A DNA stretch of 64,000 nucleotides, from positions 7,979,501 through 8,043,500 of the forward strand of contig NC_052028.1 in NCBI RefSeq assembly GCF_015832195.1, in the 5' to 3' direction. Below are positions 26,111-39,018 of the stretch, one piece after another. Numbering within the stretch: position 1 is the stretch's first letter; each line of letters begins with the position of its first letter. A program made the position numbers and the translations under genes. The notes below the pieces were generated by a model. The model had not been told where the DNA came from. It did not search any database and saw only the letters and a list, made by a program, of their open reading frames with translations. The DNA comes from Motacilla alba alba. Lineage: Eukaryota; Chordata; Aves; Passeriformes; Motacillidae.

Positions 26111-26982
26111 CAGCTCCTGAAAACTCTTTTGGCATCATGCAGAGTTTGAGTTGAGAACAGCCCCCCCAGACAGTAGCTTTGATTTATGCCTTGGAGAGGC
26201 ACCACAGTGCAGCAGGAGCTCAGCTGAAGCCAGAAGATATTTTGCAGCAACTGCTTGCCACAGGGGCACCTCATGTGGAGATGCTCTGCAGGTCCCCCCT
26301 GCTCATGTGCCTGAGGTTTGTTTGGACTCTGGGAGCTCTGGCCATCATGTGCTTCACTGCTTGGTTCCTGAAAAGTCCTTTCATGTCTCTGGCTCAGTTT
26401 ACTCAGCCACAGAACTGTCTAGTACCTCCTGGATAAGGTTAATGCAGCTTAGGAGGAGCTTCCCAGTGCCCTGGGATGAGTGGTGCCACACAAGTGCCAA
26501 GTACTTTTATATAATAAAGCACTTAATAACTAAGTGTGCCTCTCAGAGAAGAAAATCCACGAGGAACTCTGCAGTGGAGAGGGCACTTGGTTTTCTATTG
26601 CTGTCAGTGCTCAATGAGTACCCTGGAGAACTGTTTGAAATGAGTGTGGTATCTTCCAGGGAGATCAGGCTACTTCCAGAGGGGTTTTGCTCAGAAACAT
26701 GTGAAGCTTCTGTTCCTGTAGCTTTTGACAGCTTATAGCTTTCTCTATTTCTGTCATAATCATTCATTAGGTTTTGTCAAACTGTTCCAATTGCTATAGC
26801 AACTCTAATGAAATCTTGCTCTCTAAATAGCCACGCCAATTTTATCAGGTCAGAATCTGCCCTTTCCAACTAATTCACTACATTTTGAATGTACTTTTCC
26901 CTCAGTAGAGAGTTTGCCGTGAGAAGGAGCCAATTATTAACCCAAATGTTGTTTCTCTTTTCAGTTTAAACCAAATGTAGGA
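26111..26982. other. Unique sequence containing the longest open frame
   Basis: A plus-strand frame of 195 codons at 26151-26738 is the longest in the window. It shows no domain, signal peptide or composition bias that I recognise, and an overlapping 85-codon frame is open in another phase. I treat it as chance. No repeat family recognised. Confidence 0.5.
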
Positions 26983-27019
26983 TTTTTTCTTTTCTTTTTT
27001 CTTTTTTTTTTTTTTTTTT
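26983..27019 (+). repeat. T-rich homopolymer tract
   Basis: T runs separated by single C bases, ending in eighteen consecutive T at 27002-27019. It could be an antisense poly-A tail, but no retrogene body is recognisable beside it. Confidence 0.85.
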
Positions 27020-28328
27020 AAATCATGTGTGTAGTCCACTAATGTTTGTGGAAAGACAAGCCCTCTGGAGAAGCAAGCCAAAGCCTGTCTTGTTCCTCTG
27101 ATGCTCCTGCTGGCTGACCTGAGGATTTGGAGCAAGGCAATGAAAATTCACCATCATTACAATCCAGCACATGTAAGATTTCTCTGAAATGCCCTATAAA
27201 TCCAGGGAGAAAGTGTTGTATGTATTTTATGATAAAATCTCTACTATTTCACTGCAGTAAGACCTGATCTGGCTTGAATTCAAGGCCTCAACAAGGCAGT
27301 CTATATTATATTTGCAGCGCCCTGAGGCACTTACTCACCCCTTTCCCATGGAAATCCAGGACAGAATTTTGCAGTACCTTTGTTGGCATGTGAGTGGGTC
27401 TATAATTGAATAGTAAAAGTCTCTTTTTACTACCTTCCTTCTGGAATAATATCTCCTGTGCGAAAGCAAGATTTTCTTCCAGTTTCTGCCAATGAATGAG
27501 CTCTTAAGGGTGTTTAATTTAAAATAATTTGTTTCAGTTTATGGGTTGGAAGGAATAAGATGAAAGTAAAAGATGAGTGGCACGCTCTGCCCCGAGTTTC
27601 AGCTGCAGCCAAACAGCATCAAGAGATATTACCCAGCTGGACAGAGATTAAATTATTCTCTTTGGCTGGACAAAGAGTTTTTTGCTAAACGAATGACTGA
27701 AGCCATACCTATAAATGACAGCACCTTAATAATAAAACCACCATATTTCACAAGTTTTGAACAGAAAGCAGGGAAATGTGGAATGAATTCGGCAGCTGAA
27801 ATAGTCTGCCTGATGTGTATTGAGGTACTTTGAAAAGGTATTGTGAAACTTCCATTATATCTTCCTACATTTTACATGAGCAGACACCTTCCTCTTGCCT
27901 AGCTTGTATATGCTTCTCCACAAAAGGAAATGAAAAAACTTTTTCCTTGCTATAGGAGAAAAATGGTCAAACACCCTCTGAGACAGCTGCTATGTCCCCA
28001 AATCAGAAAACTGCCTAATAAGCACAATGCTATGAAGTCTGGGCTGAAGTACTGTTTTCATTTTGCTAGCAGACCCTCATTAATTTCAGCACTGGAATTT
28101 CAGTAGGAATGGAATTATTGAAGATATTTAAGGAATGGAGTGGAGGCAGAGACCCAAGTTTTGCTCATACATCATGCAAATATCATGCTTCACTTTTCCC
28201 CTGTTGCTCATGTGCTGTGCTGCCCTGTATGCCTTGCTCCTGCAGCTTTGGTGGCACATTGTGTGGATTGTGTGCCCTCTGACCCCTGTGCTGGCAGAAG
28301 ACTCAGCACAATCATTTGGGAGTGCTGG
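27020..28328. other. Unique sequence, no gene confirmed
   Basis: No repeat family recognised. A plus-strand frame at 27573-27833 (86 codons) has a more protein-like composition than most frames here and is discussed as a finding. Confidence 0.5.
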
Positions 28329-28548
28329 TTCAGGCTGGATATTAGGAAAAATTTCTGCATTGAAAGACTGATTAAACATTAGAGCAAGCTTCCCAGGAAA
28401 ACAGAGGAGTCACCATTCCTACAAGTGTCCAAAAAATGAGTAGAGAGGACAATTTGTGATATGGTTTAGTGGGAAAAGGGGTATTTCATCAAAGGTTGAA
28501 CTTGAAGATCTTGGAGATCTTTTCCAACCTTAATGATTCTATGATTCA
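28329..28548 (+). repeat. CR1 LINE 3' end, second subfamily
   Basis: Opens 'ggctggatattaggaaaaa', continues through a diverged body to 'atggtttagtggg', and ends 'gatcttttccaacc' plus octamers 'aatgattctatgattc'. The 'ggtttagtgg ... tcttttccaacctta' ending marks a subfamily shared with the copy at 34174. Confidence 0.9.
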
Positions 28549-30957
28549 CCTGCCCAGAGGATGGCATAACCCAAATGTCATTGCCATCCTCTGTAGAATC
28601 TTGCCCTGTGCTCTCAAATAGGTGTGAGGAGTTTGGGAGGCAGGAGCAACACTCACTTTTATAATGGTAAAGTGTGATCAGAATGCAGTAGGACTCAATT
28701 ACAGAAGTAAAGTTGGGTTGGAGAAGCAAGGGAATGTCAGCAACCTGGTGGAAATGAGGAGTGTCCTGCCTGACAGCAAGAACCCCTCCAGCTGATAACC
28801 TTGATGAAGCTGCCCTTGGTACAGCACTCACTTGGCTGCAGCTGTTTTTAATTGTTTTCCACTCTCTGCTGAGATTTCCATCACCCACCCACACAGAATA
28901 TACACGTCCTGTATTTAACCAGCACGCAGAGCTTTCTGGAGATCAAGATTTGTGTTGCTCTGGGGACACACTGTGTAAATACCATCCAGCCAAAGTCTGC
29001 CTCTGCTCTCGCTCTCTGGTAGTGGTGCGTTTGTAGGAAGATGGTGCAGGTGAACATATGTGTTTTGTAGAAGTCCACAGCTTAAGAATTGCCAGAACCA
29101 TTATCATTTTACATTGCAGGTTGGTAGCAACCCATCAAACGAAAGGCAAAGACTGCAGGCAGGAGTGCTCAGATTTCTCTGTGAGAGCAAATGCAGAGAG
29201 AAAGGTCTGCAGGGCAAAGTCAGGAGGATCATTCTGAAATCGAAGCAGGGTCTGATTAAAATGGGAATATTTTGGTGCTGAGGGGATTTAAGTATAGGAG
29301 ATAGCAAAAAGCCAAAAAAGATCTCTAGAAGCAATGTACAGATTCAAATGATGATACTTCAGTGACTGGAAAACATGGCCTGCAGTGAAAGACAGGAATC
29401 TGATTCCAGCACCCGGAGGCTGGCAGCACCACAATGATTGGCATAGTTAAGCCAGACTTTGAAATTCTCAGAAAACCACACTGCACTAAATTCTTTTTTC
29501 TCTACTCATGTGTTCAATCAGAAATTTGTTCACTAAATATTTTATAATGATCTCATGTCACCTCAGAGTCTTACAGGAATATGTTGGTACTTGGGAACTT
29601 TGCTTCCTCAGGTTACAGAATTTTGATTCCTTTTGTAAGTTTCCTGAGCTTATTATACATTTAATACTCTGCTCTGGCTGACTACATAATCTGAAATTTC
29701 TGCAGTTAGCAAATGCTGCTCTGCTTTAGCTTCTGCTGATCTTGACAACCAACCTGCTCACATCACTTAAATCACTAATCCCATGAAATAACTCAGTGTC
29801 AGTCTCTAGAGTACATAAAAACCCCAAACAAAACCCTCATCTAAAATGTAATGTCAATCACAGAGAACAGTTATACATTAAATTTTTGCTATGGGGAAAA
29901 AAAAAGCCCAAGCCTCTCAATTTCACTCATAAAAATCTTTTTAGTTGTGAGTTTTTAGAAAATGCTGTCTAATTCAATGCATTTATGATGTTAAATTACC
30001 ATTTACCTGTAACTCTTCTGTTACCCACAGCCATTAAATCTTCCTCAGCCTATGCCTGCCTCCTCTGGGAAGAAGGTGATAGCATTTCTTCCTCTCCAAG
30101 CCAGAAAGCAATGACTTCTTCTTCCCAGCATTTTTTTTTTCTGAGAAAGGCACTACAGAGGAATTGAGACATCTCCAGTATTGAAGATTACTTGAAAATA
30201 AATGTTTTGTTGGCTAAAATAATTCCCTCGGCATTTTCCCTTTGCCAAACCACGTTTACATTTCTAGTCCTATTTAACTAGAATTTTCCCCACATCTGTT
30301 GCAAGAAATTAAGGGTTTCTAGTCTGGAAACTGTCTTTCTGGAGATAACTTCTGAAACTAGGAACATCTTCCCAGAAAGGAGGGTTCTTCCCTGTACACC
30401 CTCTGTCTCTCCAGGAATCCTTTGGGATGTAAAAGCTGTCTGGGGGCAAGTTTCTCATCATCAAGATTTCAAGGAACTTGTGTTCAGCTTCTTTTTTCTT
30501 CTTAAGTGTCAGCAGCTGAGCACAGATGTCTGGATTGGCAACAGCTCTGAACCCAATTAACCCAGTTAATGGCACTAGAGCCCTCCATGAAGTGAGGGAT
30601 TATTGCAAGCAGACATGGCACAGCCACTCACCCCTGCTGTGTGCCCTTGTGTCACTGAGAAAGGATGTGGAGGTAGGAGCCACAAAGTGATTAACTGTTT
30701 TAATATTGTTAATTAAGCACCAGTAGGAATTTTGCCAGAAAAATAGAGCTAATCTCTATCAATTTCTGTATCCCATGTTTGGCAATATGTGACTGTATCA
30801 CGTGAAACAGTCTCAGTCCAGCATCTGGGCAGCAGCTTCAGAAGGAGCAGAGAACATGAAGCAAGAGGAGAGATTCAGGAGGTGTAACCCTGCCATGGGG
30901 CATTCACTGAAGAGAGTGCATGGCAAATTCAAATCAAACAGCTCCAAAATTTCCGTG
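28549..30957. other. Unique sequence, no gene recognised
   Basis: No repeat family or coding exon recognised. Frames reach 142 codons (28466-28894, minus) but overlap the adjacent CR1 copy. Confidence 0.55.
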
Positions 30958-31370
30958 GTCACCTGTGGTTGTGATATTTTATGAAAATCCCTTTGCTAGG
31001 ATTTTCTTCTCCTGAGAAGCTGAGAAGGCCACAGCTTCAAGTGTAAACAATTTGTTATCTGTTCCTGTGCAATGCAGCAGGTGCTTCCTCGACTGGTCAG
31101 TGTGGGATGTTTCTACTTGGCCACCAATCGAGGGGGCAGCAGCTCTCGGACTCTCTGGGAGTCACAGAACTTTGTTATTCATTCCTTTCTATTCCTGTCT
31201 TGCCTTCTAATGATTCCTTTCTCTCTGTTCTTTGTAGTATAGTTATAGTGTGGTCTTTTTAATGTAATATATATCATAATATAATAAACCAGCCTTCTGA
31301 AATGGAGTCAAGATCTCTCCTTCCCTTCACCAAGTCCTGACTGCCCTGAAGACCCACAGCAATAGTCACC
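30958..31370 (+). mobile_element. Solo LTR of a songbird-type endogenous retrovirus
   Basis: The block starts 'tgtggttgtgatattttatg' and continues with 'aaaatccctttgctagg', 'cctgagaagctgagaagg' and 'taaaccagccttctgaa', features I recall from the abundant songbird TguLTR5-type LTRs. An AATAAA polyadenylation hexamer is at 31283-31288. The word 'gtcacc' occurs immediately before the LTR (30958-30963) and at 31365-31370, a candidate target-site duplication giving an LTR of about 401 bases. No gag, pol or env sequence is present on either side, so this is a solitary LTR left by recombination. The exact 3' end is uncertain, since LTRs usually end in CA and this choice ends in TA. Confidence 0.75.
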
Positions 31371-34004
31371 CATTTCTGCATCCCTGTGGTGGTGGGTCTC
31401 GTGGATTTGAGGCCAGGACAGCAAACTGGAGCAGCCGGCAGTTGTAACCAGTCTAGGCCAGACGACTTGAGGTGTGCTGATTTGCAAGATTACACTTACA
31501 ACCCGCTGTTGCAAATCATTGAATGGTTTCTCAGCTTCACACAGACTGCATAAAGCAGGTGAAAGCAAATAGCTGATTTTTTAGGGAGGTCTTCCTGCAG
31601 TCCCCTCTGTCCATTCTGTCTGGTTCACAACAGCTGCAGCTTATGTGTGCTGCTGATGGATCCCTGCAGTTTTACACAAGTAGTTCATATAATTTTCACC
31701 AAATTAACCAGCTCAGGACTCTTGCCACCCTATTCACTAGTTCAATTTCTCCCTGGAATTAAACAACTATTTTTTTTCTGAGCTGTCCCATGAGGCCCAT
31801 TTTCCTGAGGGTTAACCTGAGCAGTGGAGTGCTGTGGGAAATGGCACAGTTAGGGAGCAAACTGCTGTTGCAGAAAGAAATGTTAAAGCCATATTTCAGA
31901 GGAGATTTTAAGAAAACTACAGATAATATCCTGGCCTGTGTTATCCATTCAGATAAAATTGAGTGTAATCCTACCCCTATCGCTACACCACTAAATGTAT
32001 TTAAAGGAAGAGATTTATTTCCCCTCCTATTATCCTTCTTTTCTCCTTTCCTCTTGCACTCCATGCTACTTAGAAGTTCAGAGATGAATATTTTAGCAAG
32101 AAACTTCTGCTCACCCCCTCATCTCTGGGAAATTTCTGGAGTAATGTTCATGTATTTCAATGCTTCCTTTCCTCTGTTATTATGATTCAGGACTTCAGGG
32201 ATCTGTTTTGTAGGCAGGCTTTAAAGGTTACTCCCTTTAGTATCTCAATACCTCTTACTCTAAGGTTATTCTGCTATTTTTTCTCTTAGAAGTCTTCAAT
32301 TTTGTTTTAAATGACAAATATCTCTTCTAGCCCTTTTGAAGAAATCTTGTCATTTCGTTCTGCTTTTCCAGCTCTTTGTGTTAACACATCCCATTTTGAT
32401 CACAACTAACTACAGCAATTATTACAAATTCTTTAGATGTTCTGGTAATTTACAACCAGCAAGGAGTGTCAGCCATGGTCAAGTAGGTCTTTCTGCATCT
32501 TCATCAAAATTCTGGCTGGACCCTATTCTTGGCATTTTGAATAAATTTTTTTTGAATAACTGAGAAATTGAACCTTGCTGGGACAATAATGTTCATTATG
32601 TAAATTCTCATCCAGAACAGGCAGCATCATTTGGATTTTGAGTTGACAATTTTCTCTGATTCTCTGCCTTCAGGACAGCATGACCCACGACTTCCTGCTG
32701 AACTGAGATCTCTGCATCCCTTATCCCTGTGAAAAGGGCAGAATGTAATGATTTTAATGTTTGAATTCATGATTTGTTGCTTAGTTACATATGTAATGAA
32801 AGAAAAGCAGTAATATTGCATGATTTATGTAACTAACTGACAGTCCAAATATTAAGGCTTGAACATTGACTATTCATGCCATGTTTACATGAGCTATTAT
32901 CTGTGGGGGGAATATCAAGAATAAATTCAATATCTTGAGCATTTTTAAGCAAATAAATAATTAGTTATTTTGAATCCTTGGCTGTGTTTCACAATTAAAT
33001 CTCTAAGTGCCATTGTACATGGGATGACTCTTGGCTTGAAATTTTCTCAAAATGGTGATGGACGGACTCTGCTCTCTAAATTCTGCATATTGGAGTGAGA
33101 GTCTGTACAGGGACCAAGTGTGCTTTAGGAAGGGAAAGAATTAACTGTTGAAGTAAAATACCTTCAGTTCCTCAGGGAAGAGTGGAAATGCATTTCCCCT
33201 TGTACCCAGTACAAAATATCCCCAGGACAATAGGAGAAAGAAGAGCCTATACTTGGGAAGCTGAAAAAGAAATGCCTTCACCATGACAAATGTACAGCAG
33301 CACTTAAAAAGTATTGCCTCCTGAAATAAGGAGATTTGCAGAATAAAGAGCAAATGCATTTTCTCATTTCTTCGGATGAAAAGGTACTAAGATTTTAATT
33401 TTCAATTGAATGTGATAAATTCTTCTTTTTAAGAACTAATCTATAAATTGAAAAGATTTATCAATTCCCCTAAAATGTACACTTTCCCATAATATGCCAG
33501 GCAGTCTGTTCTGAGCAGTCATCAGAGACAGCTGACCTGCTCTTTTGTGTCCATTTTTGCACAGTCTTGCTGTAGTCCAAGAGTTTGATGCAACATCTAA
33601 TGAAGTTATTAAGAACATTTCAATAGAGACTGTATCAGGCCTTTAAACACTAAAAATAGTTTCTAAGTGCAGCTTTGTACAACCTCCCATTTGTTTTTAT
33701 TAATTTTAAGCTTGTTCTGTCCTGTATGTTAGGAAAGGATTTACACTAATCTGACAAGTCCTGAATGATTTGGTTTAAATTTCTGGCTACTGCTTTAATG
33801 TCTGGAATGAAGACAAATCATGTCAGCTTTGTTATGTGATAGAATTAAAAGACTGGAATTTAAGCAAAGTCCTAGCATATTTCTTGTGATTTTTAGTTAC
33901 TTTACAAAGGCAGCTACCCTTCGGTGTCTTCATATATATGTGAGAACAGTGCAAAAGCCTTCTTTCTTCAGCAATGCCATTCTGAGCTGTGTCATTGAAG
34001 AGAA
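31371..34004. other. Unique sequence, no gene recognised
   Basis: No interspersed repeat or exon recognised. The section at about 31430-31560 looks like candidate conserved noncoding DNA by composition only. A 131-codon plus frame at 31790-32185 has no recognisable domain. Confidence 0.5.
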
Positions 34005-34040
34005 TCTTTCTTTCTTTCTTTCTTTCTTTTTCTTTCTTTT

Positions 34041-34132
<92 letters not shown>

Positions 34133-34157
34133 TTCTTTTCTTTTCTTTTTTTCTCTT
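34005..34157 (+). repeat. Long (TTTC)n pyrimidine microsatellite
   Basis: About 150 bases of TTTC units, slightly interrupted at both ends by TTTTC. The opposite strand is a pure-purine GAAA tract. Long pyrimidine/purine mirror tracts of this kind can form triplex DNA. The phenylalanine/leucine/serine-rich and lysine/glutamate-rich frames over it are translations of the repeat. Confidence 0.98.
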
Positions 34158-34173
34158 TTGGGACACTTTGCAG

Positions 34174-34257
34174 TACGGTTTAGTGGACATGGAGTGTTAG
34201 GTCAAAGGTTTGACTGCATGATCATGGAGGTCTTTTCCAACCTTAGAGATTCTGCAG
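34174..34257 (+). repeat. CR1 LINE 3' end, second subfamily
   Basis: Reads 'acggtttagtgg', then 'tcatggaggtcttttccaac' and a degraded octamer 'agagattctgcag'. It is truncated at about 84 bases and begins about 16 bases after the TTTC tract. Its ending matches the copy at 28329-28548. Confidence 0.85.
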
Positions 34258-37200
34258 TTTAACTTACTACAAGATGCAGCCTTGAGCATTTTTGTGCATG
34301 AGCAGCAATATGATTTTTCAGCCAAATGTAATTTGAACTAAGAGTCATGCAGCAGAACTGAAACTAGGAGTGGATAAAGCAATGGTATTTAAGGAATTGA
34401 ACATGGCCTTGAATCAGCGCAGCCTGCAAGCCCCATGGGAGCAGCTCTGCTCATTCATCTGGAATTCACATGGAGGCCTGAAGTAACATCAGTGTTTTCC
34501 AATGACCAACTCTTGCCTAAAGAGCTGAGTCATTTGACCATAATAATCAGACCTGATATTGACTTCATGATGCACAGGACTCTGTCACAGGGATGTAAAC
34601 AATCTATGAGCTGATTTGAACAGATGAGCTTCACCATGATACAGCAACAAGAAAATATACTTTACCTGCCAAACTACACATTCGCACAGTTTCTGAGCTG
34701 GCATCATTCAGTGTGATGAAAGATGAACTTGTTAGGGGAGCTGGCTGCCCTCAAAGAGCCAAGGAGGCTGGGGCTGCTCTGCACAGCAGACCTTGGGCAT
34801 GACCCAGAGTTGGGTTGGAAAGGAGCTGGAGGAAGGAGATGGACTCCCCCACCTGGCCTTGTGGAGCAGAGAGTGAAGGAAAGGACAGGCTGTCCTTTGA
34901 CAGCAGGAGGTCAGAAGGACAAACACCTTTTTAATGCTATAACCTAGGGTGGAGAGATATGTTTGGCAAAGAGAATCTGTTCCAAGATACCTATTCCCTC
35001 CCTGTCCATCTGAGGGATGTTACTTAAGGCTTGAATCAATGAGGTTTCACTACATGTGACAGATTTCAGCCTCACGTGTAGTGACAACATGGAGAAAATT
35101 CAAGGTTACTGGACAGTGAGAATTTGGCAATAGGAATGCAGTACAGTATTACGTGTTTTGGAGAAGTTCAGACCTGAGTGACTTAGGCTTTAGCTTCAGT
35201 GTCCTCAAAAACTGTGAATTATGACTTTTTACTCCACTTCAAGGGTCAGTACTCTGTCCCAGTCTCTACTTCCTTCTTAAGAAAAAAAAATGGTCTCCTG
35301 TCTCTCACCAGTGAGGTTTTCCATTCCTGATGCCATATTGCTTCATTCTTTTTGGTCTTGTAATGAACGCCTGTCTGTTCCTTTGTCTCATTTCCCTCCT
35401 TTGCTGCTCCCCCTCTTCCAGTGCTCGATTTCCAGGGACTAAATTTGTGAAGTGTATTTAAATGCTTGAACCTTTTTTAAACACCTGACTGACTTTTTTT
35501 TCCCCCTACTGTGATGAGGATATAGGCCTAAGTGATTAATCTGTCTTCTGGAATAATGACAAAAACATTGCATCAGCATGAGAGGATCTAACCTTTGAAA
35601 AATTCCCCCAGGAGCATCCACTTTTGCTGGGGATTTCGCTGCCAGTCAGAGCAGTTAATCAAAAAGGCAAAGCTGATAACACTGCCAGAAGTTTTTGCCC
35701 CATAGAAGTCAGGGGATCAGTTAGAGACTGTCAAATGTAACATATGGCATTATTAATATGAAGAATTTCAGATCAAAATGGGGCTTACTGTCCCAGTGAC
35801 TGGGTCATGTGGAAGTGGCTGAGGAAAAGGGGAGTCTTCAAGCAGAATTTTTAGAGGAGAGTGCTTGGGCAGACTTTGCAAAGTCATTAATCTCAGTATT
35901 TCAGGAGGATGAGAAAGTGAAAGATAGGAGAGGAGATTTCTAGCTGTAGTGCTGGGTGTGTTTCATGTGGCCTCTGAGCTCCTTAGGATGTGGGAAGCCT
36001 TTCCCTTCTGGTGAGCAATGTGAGCTGCAGGTGCCTGGACAGTGCTGAGGAACAGGGTAGGAGCCTACCCAAGTACCCATCAAGTCCTCTTGGCAGTGCC
36101 AAGGCACCAACATAATGAAAGACAAACTTCTCAGCCTTGACCCCAGTATTTTTTCTCCTCTTTTTTAAAATGCCACATTCTGAAAACATGGGCTCAAGCC
36201 GTGCAGGAAGTTGCAGTGCCTGCTAAGAATTCATTATGCAGTCATCATCACTTCATAAAGCCACAGACTGTTTATTTGTTTAAATATTTGTCTTGTTTGT
36301 TTCATACAAATGATCCCAATCCTTGTTATCTAAACATGCTGTGTAATTTCATCTCTCATCTAGTGGGACAATGCTGTAGTGTAGCTGCTTGGAAAGCTGG
36401 CAGCTTAGAGAAATATTCATAAGGCATCCTTAGGAGCCTAAAAACAGCTTGGTAACCTATGGAGCTTCAGCAGCTTCTGTTGAGTGCACAATTTGTTTGA
36501 CAAATCCCATCTTACTTATTGTGTGGGAATTGTCTACCAAGAAAAGTTGCTTTTAAAAGAATTGGTTAACTTTAAATAATTTCTCAAATCTGTATAGATT
36601 TTCTTGTGCCTGTTTCATGTCAAGATATTTGAGTGCAGAAGGGATGTGCTGGGCTCCTGGTAACCCCTCAATCCTTGACTGACCATAACCCTTAGAAGAA
36701 AAATTTGCTGCATATGTTTGGCTTCAGAAATGTCTTTGCATGAGTGCTTCCAAATTTCCTGGGCAGGTCTGTGCCTGTCCCTGGTACTCTGGCACCCCAG
36801 GCACCTCAGGGATCTGCATCCATCACCCTGGCCTAACCATGGGACTGTGAGAGGGGAGGGAGGCACAAATCCTCACAGGGATGGGGCCGAGAAGAAAAAG
36901 TGCAGAACTTGGTAATAGTTTTGCTTATATAAGCTCAGTACCAGGTTTCTATAATCATTTTAAAGGAAAATTGATTCTTATTCTGCTGTGGTAGATGTTT
37001 GTATTTAACTTAATTTAATTTTCTTATATTAAGGGCAGCTAACACACAAAATATGATGATTCAGCTAAAGTTAGCTGCTTCCAAATAACTTTTGCAAGGA
37101 GCAGCATTGCTGTCCCACTGTAGAGGAGTGAAGGGCAGTTAGCAAAGTGATTAACAACATAAGTCTTCATTCTTTTTTACCTCTAATAGTTGTTTTTGAC

Positions 37201-38740
37201 AGCAATACCCATAGGTATTAGGTTTCGTTCGGCCATCAGGTTGGTTTTTTGGTATTTTTTTTGATGGACCAGATTTTATTTCTGTAATGGTATCCCTGCC
37301 CCAGCAGTATTAACTGGTCAGCCACAACTTTATTTTCTCTTATTAAGAGCAGGAAGGAAGGTCTGTGACAAAATACCTGTCTGGAAGAACTCTTTAGTAC
37401 CAAGACATGGATTCATCCCATGAGCACTGTGACCTTTCCCTTCCCCTTCCTTTCCCTCTGTCCTTCTTACCATTGTGTCTCTGACCACTCTCTATAACTG
37501 AGCTATGAAATAAGAGAAGATTTCTCTTTCCAAGTAAAGTGAGATGAAGTGTTCCTCCCTAGAGTCCAGGGAACAGTTAATTTTATATTTTTTGCTTGAT
37601 ATAGATAATCTCTCAGCAACAGAAGGGCACTGCTACACGCTGCATGTGTGTCCTGGGCCATCTTCTTTAAGTCCCTCATTGTGAGGGATCATTTGTAAGA
37701 TAACAGGAAAAGACCATTTTCCCACTGGAAGGTTTTCCAGCTCTCAAATTGGTGATTTTTTTTTCCTCATTACATGTCATGGGCTGTTCATCAGCTCCTG
37801 CCTGAATTGCAAAGTAATTTTGAAATGTCTCAGCAACTCACAGGCAGCGTGCCCTTGTACCAGGGGAAATCAGAGAGTATTTACTTCTTCAGATACTTTC
37901 CCTCATAATGTAATCGTGCAGCTTTTCAACAAGGATTTAAAATACTTGTTGACACAGCAAGGAAGGTCTATTCTGCTTTTCATCCTGGTGATGCTTAGTG
38001 TCTTTAGGGGCTGCTGTATTCCTCAAGAGTCTAAACTTTCAAGATTTTAAAGCTCTTTGTGCCAATAATATTTGTCTTATAACGCTATATTTAAAAAGGC
38101 AAGAGTGAAGTGCACCAGGGGAAGGTTGTACCTGGAAGATTGCTTCTGCCACGCAGAGCAAAATACCAACTGTTCTATATGATGTAAGACCACTTAAGTA
38201 AAATTTGAAGTGGCATATTGCATTAGATTTTCTCAAGATAAAAATCGTACCGTGCGCTTTTTGTGATGTCTTTATTTTAGTAGCATCAGAGCATCAAAAT
38301 ATTACTGCCTGCTGATCATCTGATAAAAATCATCTAGCATGCCTTGAGTGAGACAAAATTGAGTGCATAAAAAATGTTCCTATTTCAGTAAATCCTTCCA
38401 GTGATAGAGACGCTAATTTGGTTACTTTAAACCTTGTTTCATTACAGAAAAGCTTTGGCAGCAGACCTCCAAGAACTAATTCAGTATGATACACGAGACC
38501 AACTCACAGTATTTTTAGTTAAAACCAATGGGGATCAAGATTTTGTCCTTCAAAGTGTGATGCACCATACATTATGTGTGGCTCCAGTGTGGGACTGAGC
38601 TCACCTTGGGTTTGGTGTCAGAATTATCTGGATGATACATGAGCACACTGGGCCAGCTCAGGGCTGTGTCCTGGCACTGGGCGGGAGAAATGAGACCCCA
38701 CCAGGATCCCTGCACCACCAGAGAACCATGACTGCAATTT
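34258..38740. other. About 4.5 kb unique sequence, no gene recognised
   Basis: No interspersed repeat or coding exon recognised. A pyrimidine-rich stretch lies at about 37434-37468. A short GC-richer block near 34.74-34.92 kb carries overlapping frames on both strands that are not supported. Confidence 0.55.
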
Positions 38741-39018
38741 TTTTCACAAGGACATATAGTGACAGGACAGGGGAAATGGCTTCACGGTGACAGAGGAGAG
38801 ATTTAAGTTAGAAATGGAGAAGAAATTCTTCCCTGTGAGGGTGGGGAGGCCCTGGCACAGATTTCCCAGAGAAACTGGAAGTATACAAGGCCAAAGTTGG
38901 GCTGGGCTTGGAGCAACCTGGGATAGTGAAAGATGCCCCTGTTCATGGCAGTGGGGGGTTGGAACTGGATGAGCTTTAAGGACCCTTCCAATCCAAATCA
39001 TTCAATAATTCTATGATT
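38741..39018 (+). repeat. CR1 LINE 3' end, long copy
   Basis: Nearly 280 bases in CR1 order: 'aaggacatatagtgacagg', 'gaagaaattcttccctgtg', 'tttcccagagaaactgg', 'cttggagcaacctggg', 'ggttggaactggatgagc', 'cccttccaatccaaatc' and an octamer end 'ataattctatgatt'. Part of the usual '...gctgtgg...catccctgg...' section is deleted at about 38875. Confidence 0.95.

Noticed and set aside
26151..26738. 195-codon plus-strand frame, the longest in the window
   Set aside because: No domain, no splice context, another phase is also open over part of it, and a frame of this length is expected by chance in 64 kb read in six phases.
26983..27019. Poly-A tail of an antisense processed pseudogene
   Set aside because: No gene-like body is visible on either side, so it is treated as a simple T tract.
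30964..31364. Part of a full-length provirus
   Set aside because: No second LTR, primer-binding site or gag/pol/env-like frame is visible within the window.
33820..34200. Phenylalanine/leucine/serine-rich and lysine/glutamate-rich frames on both strands
   Set aside because: They are direct translations of the TTTC/GAAA microsatellite.
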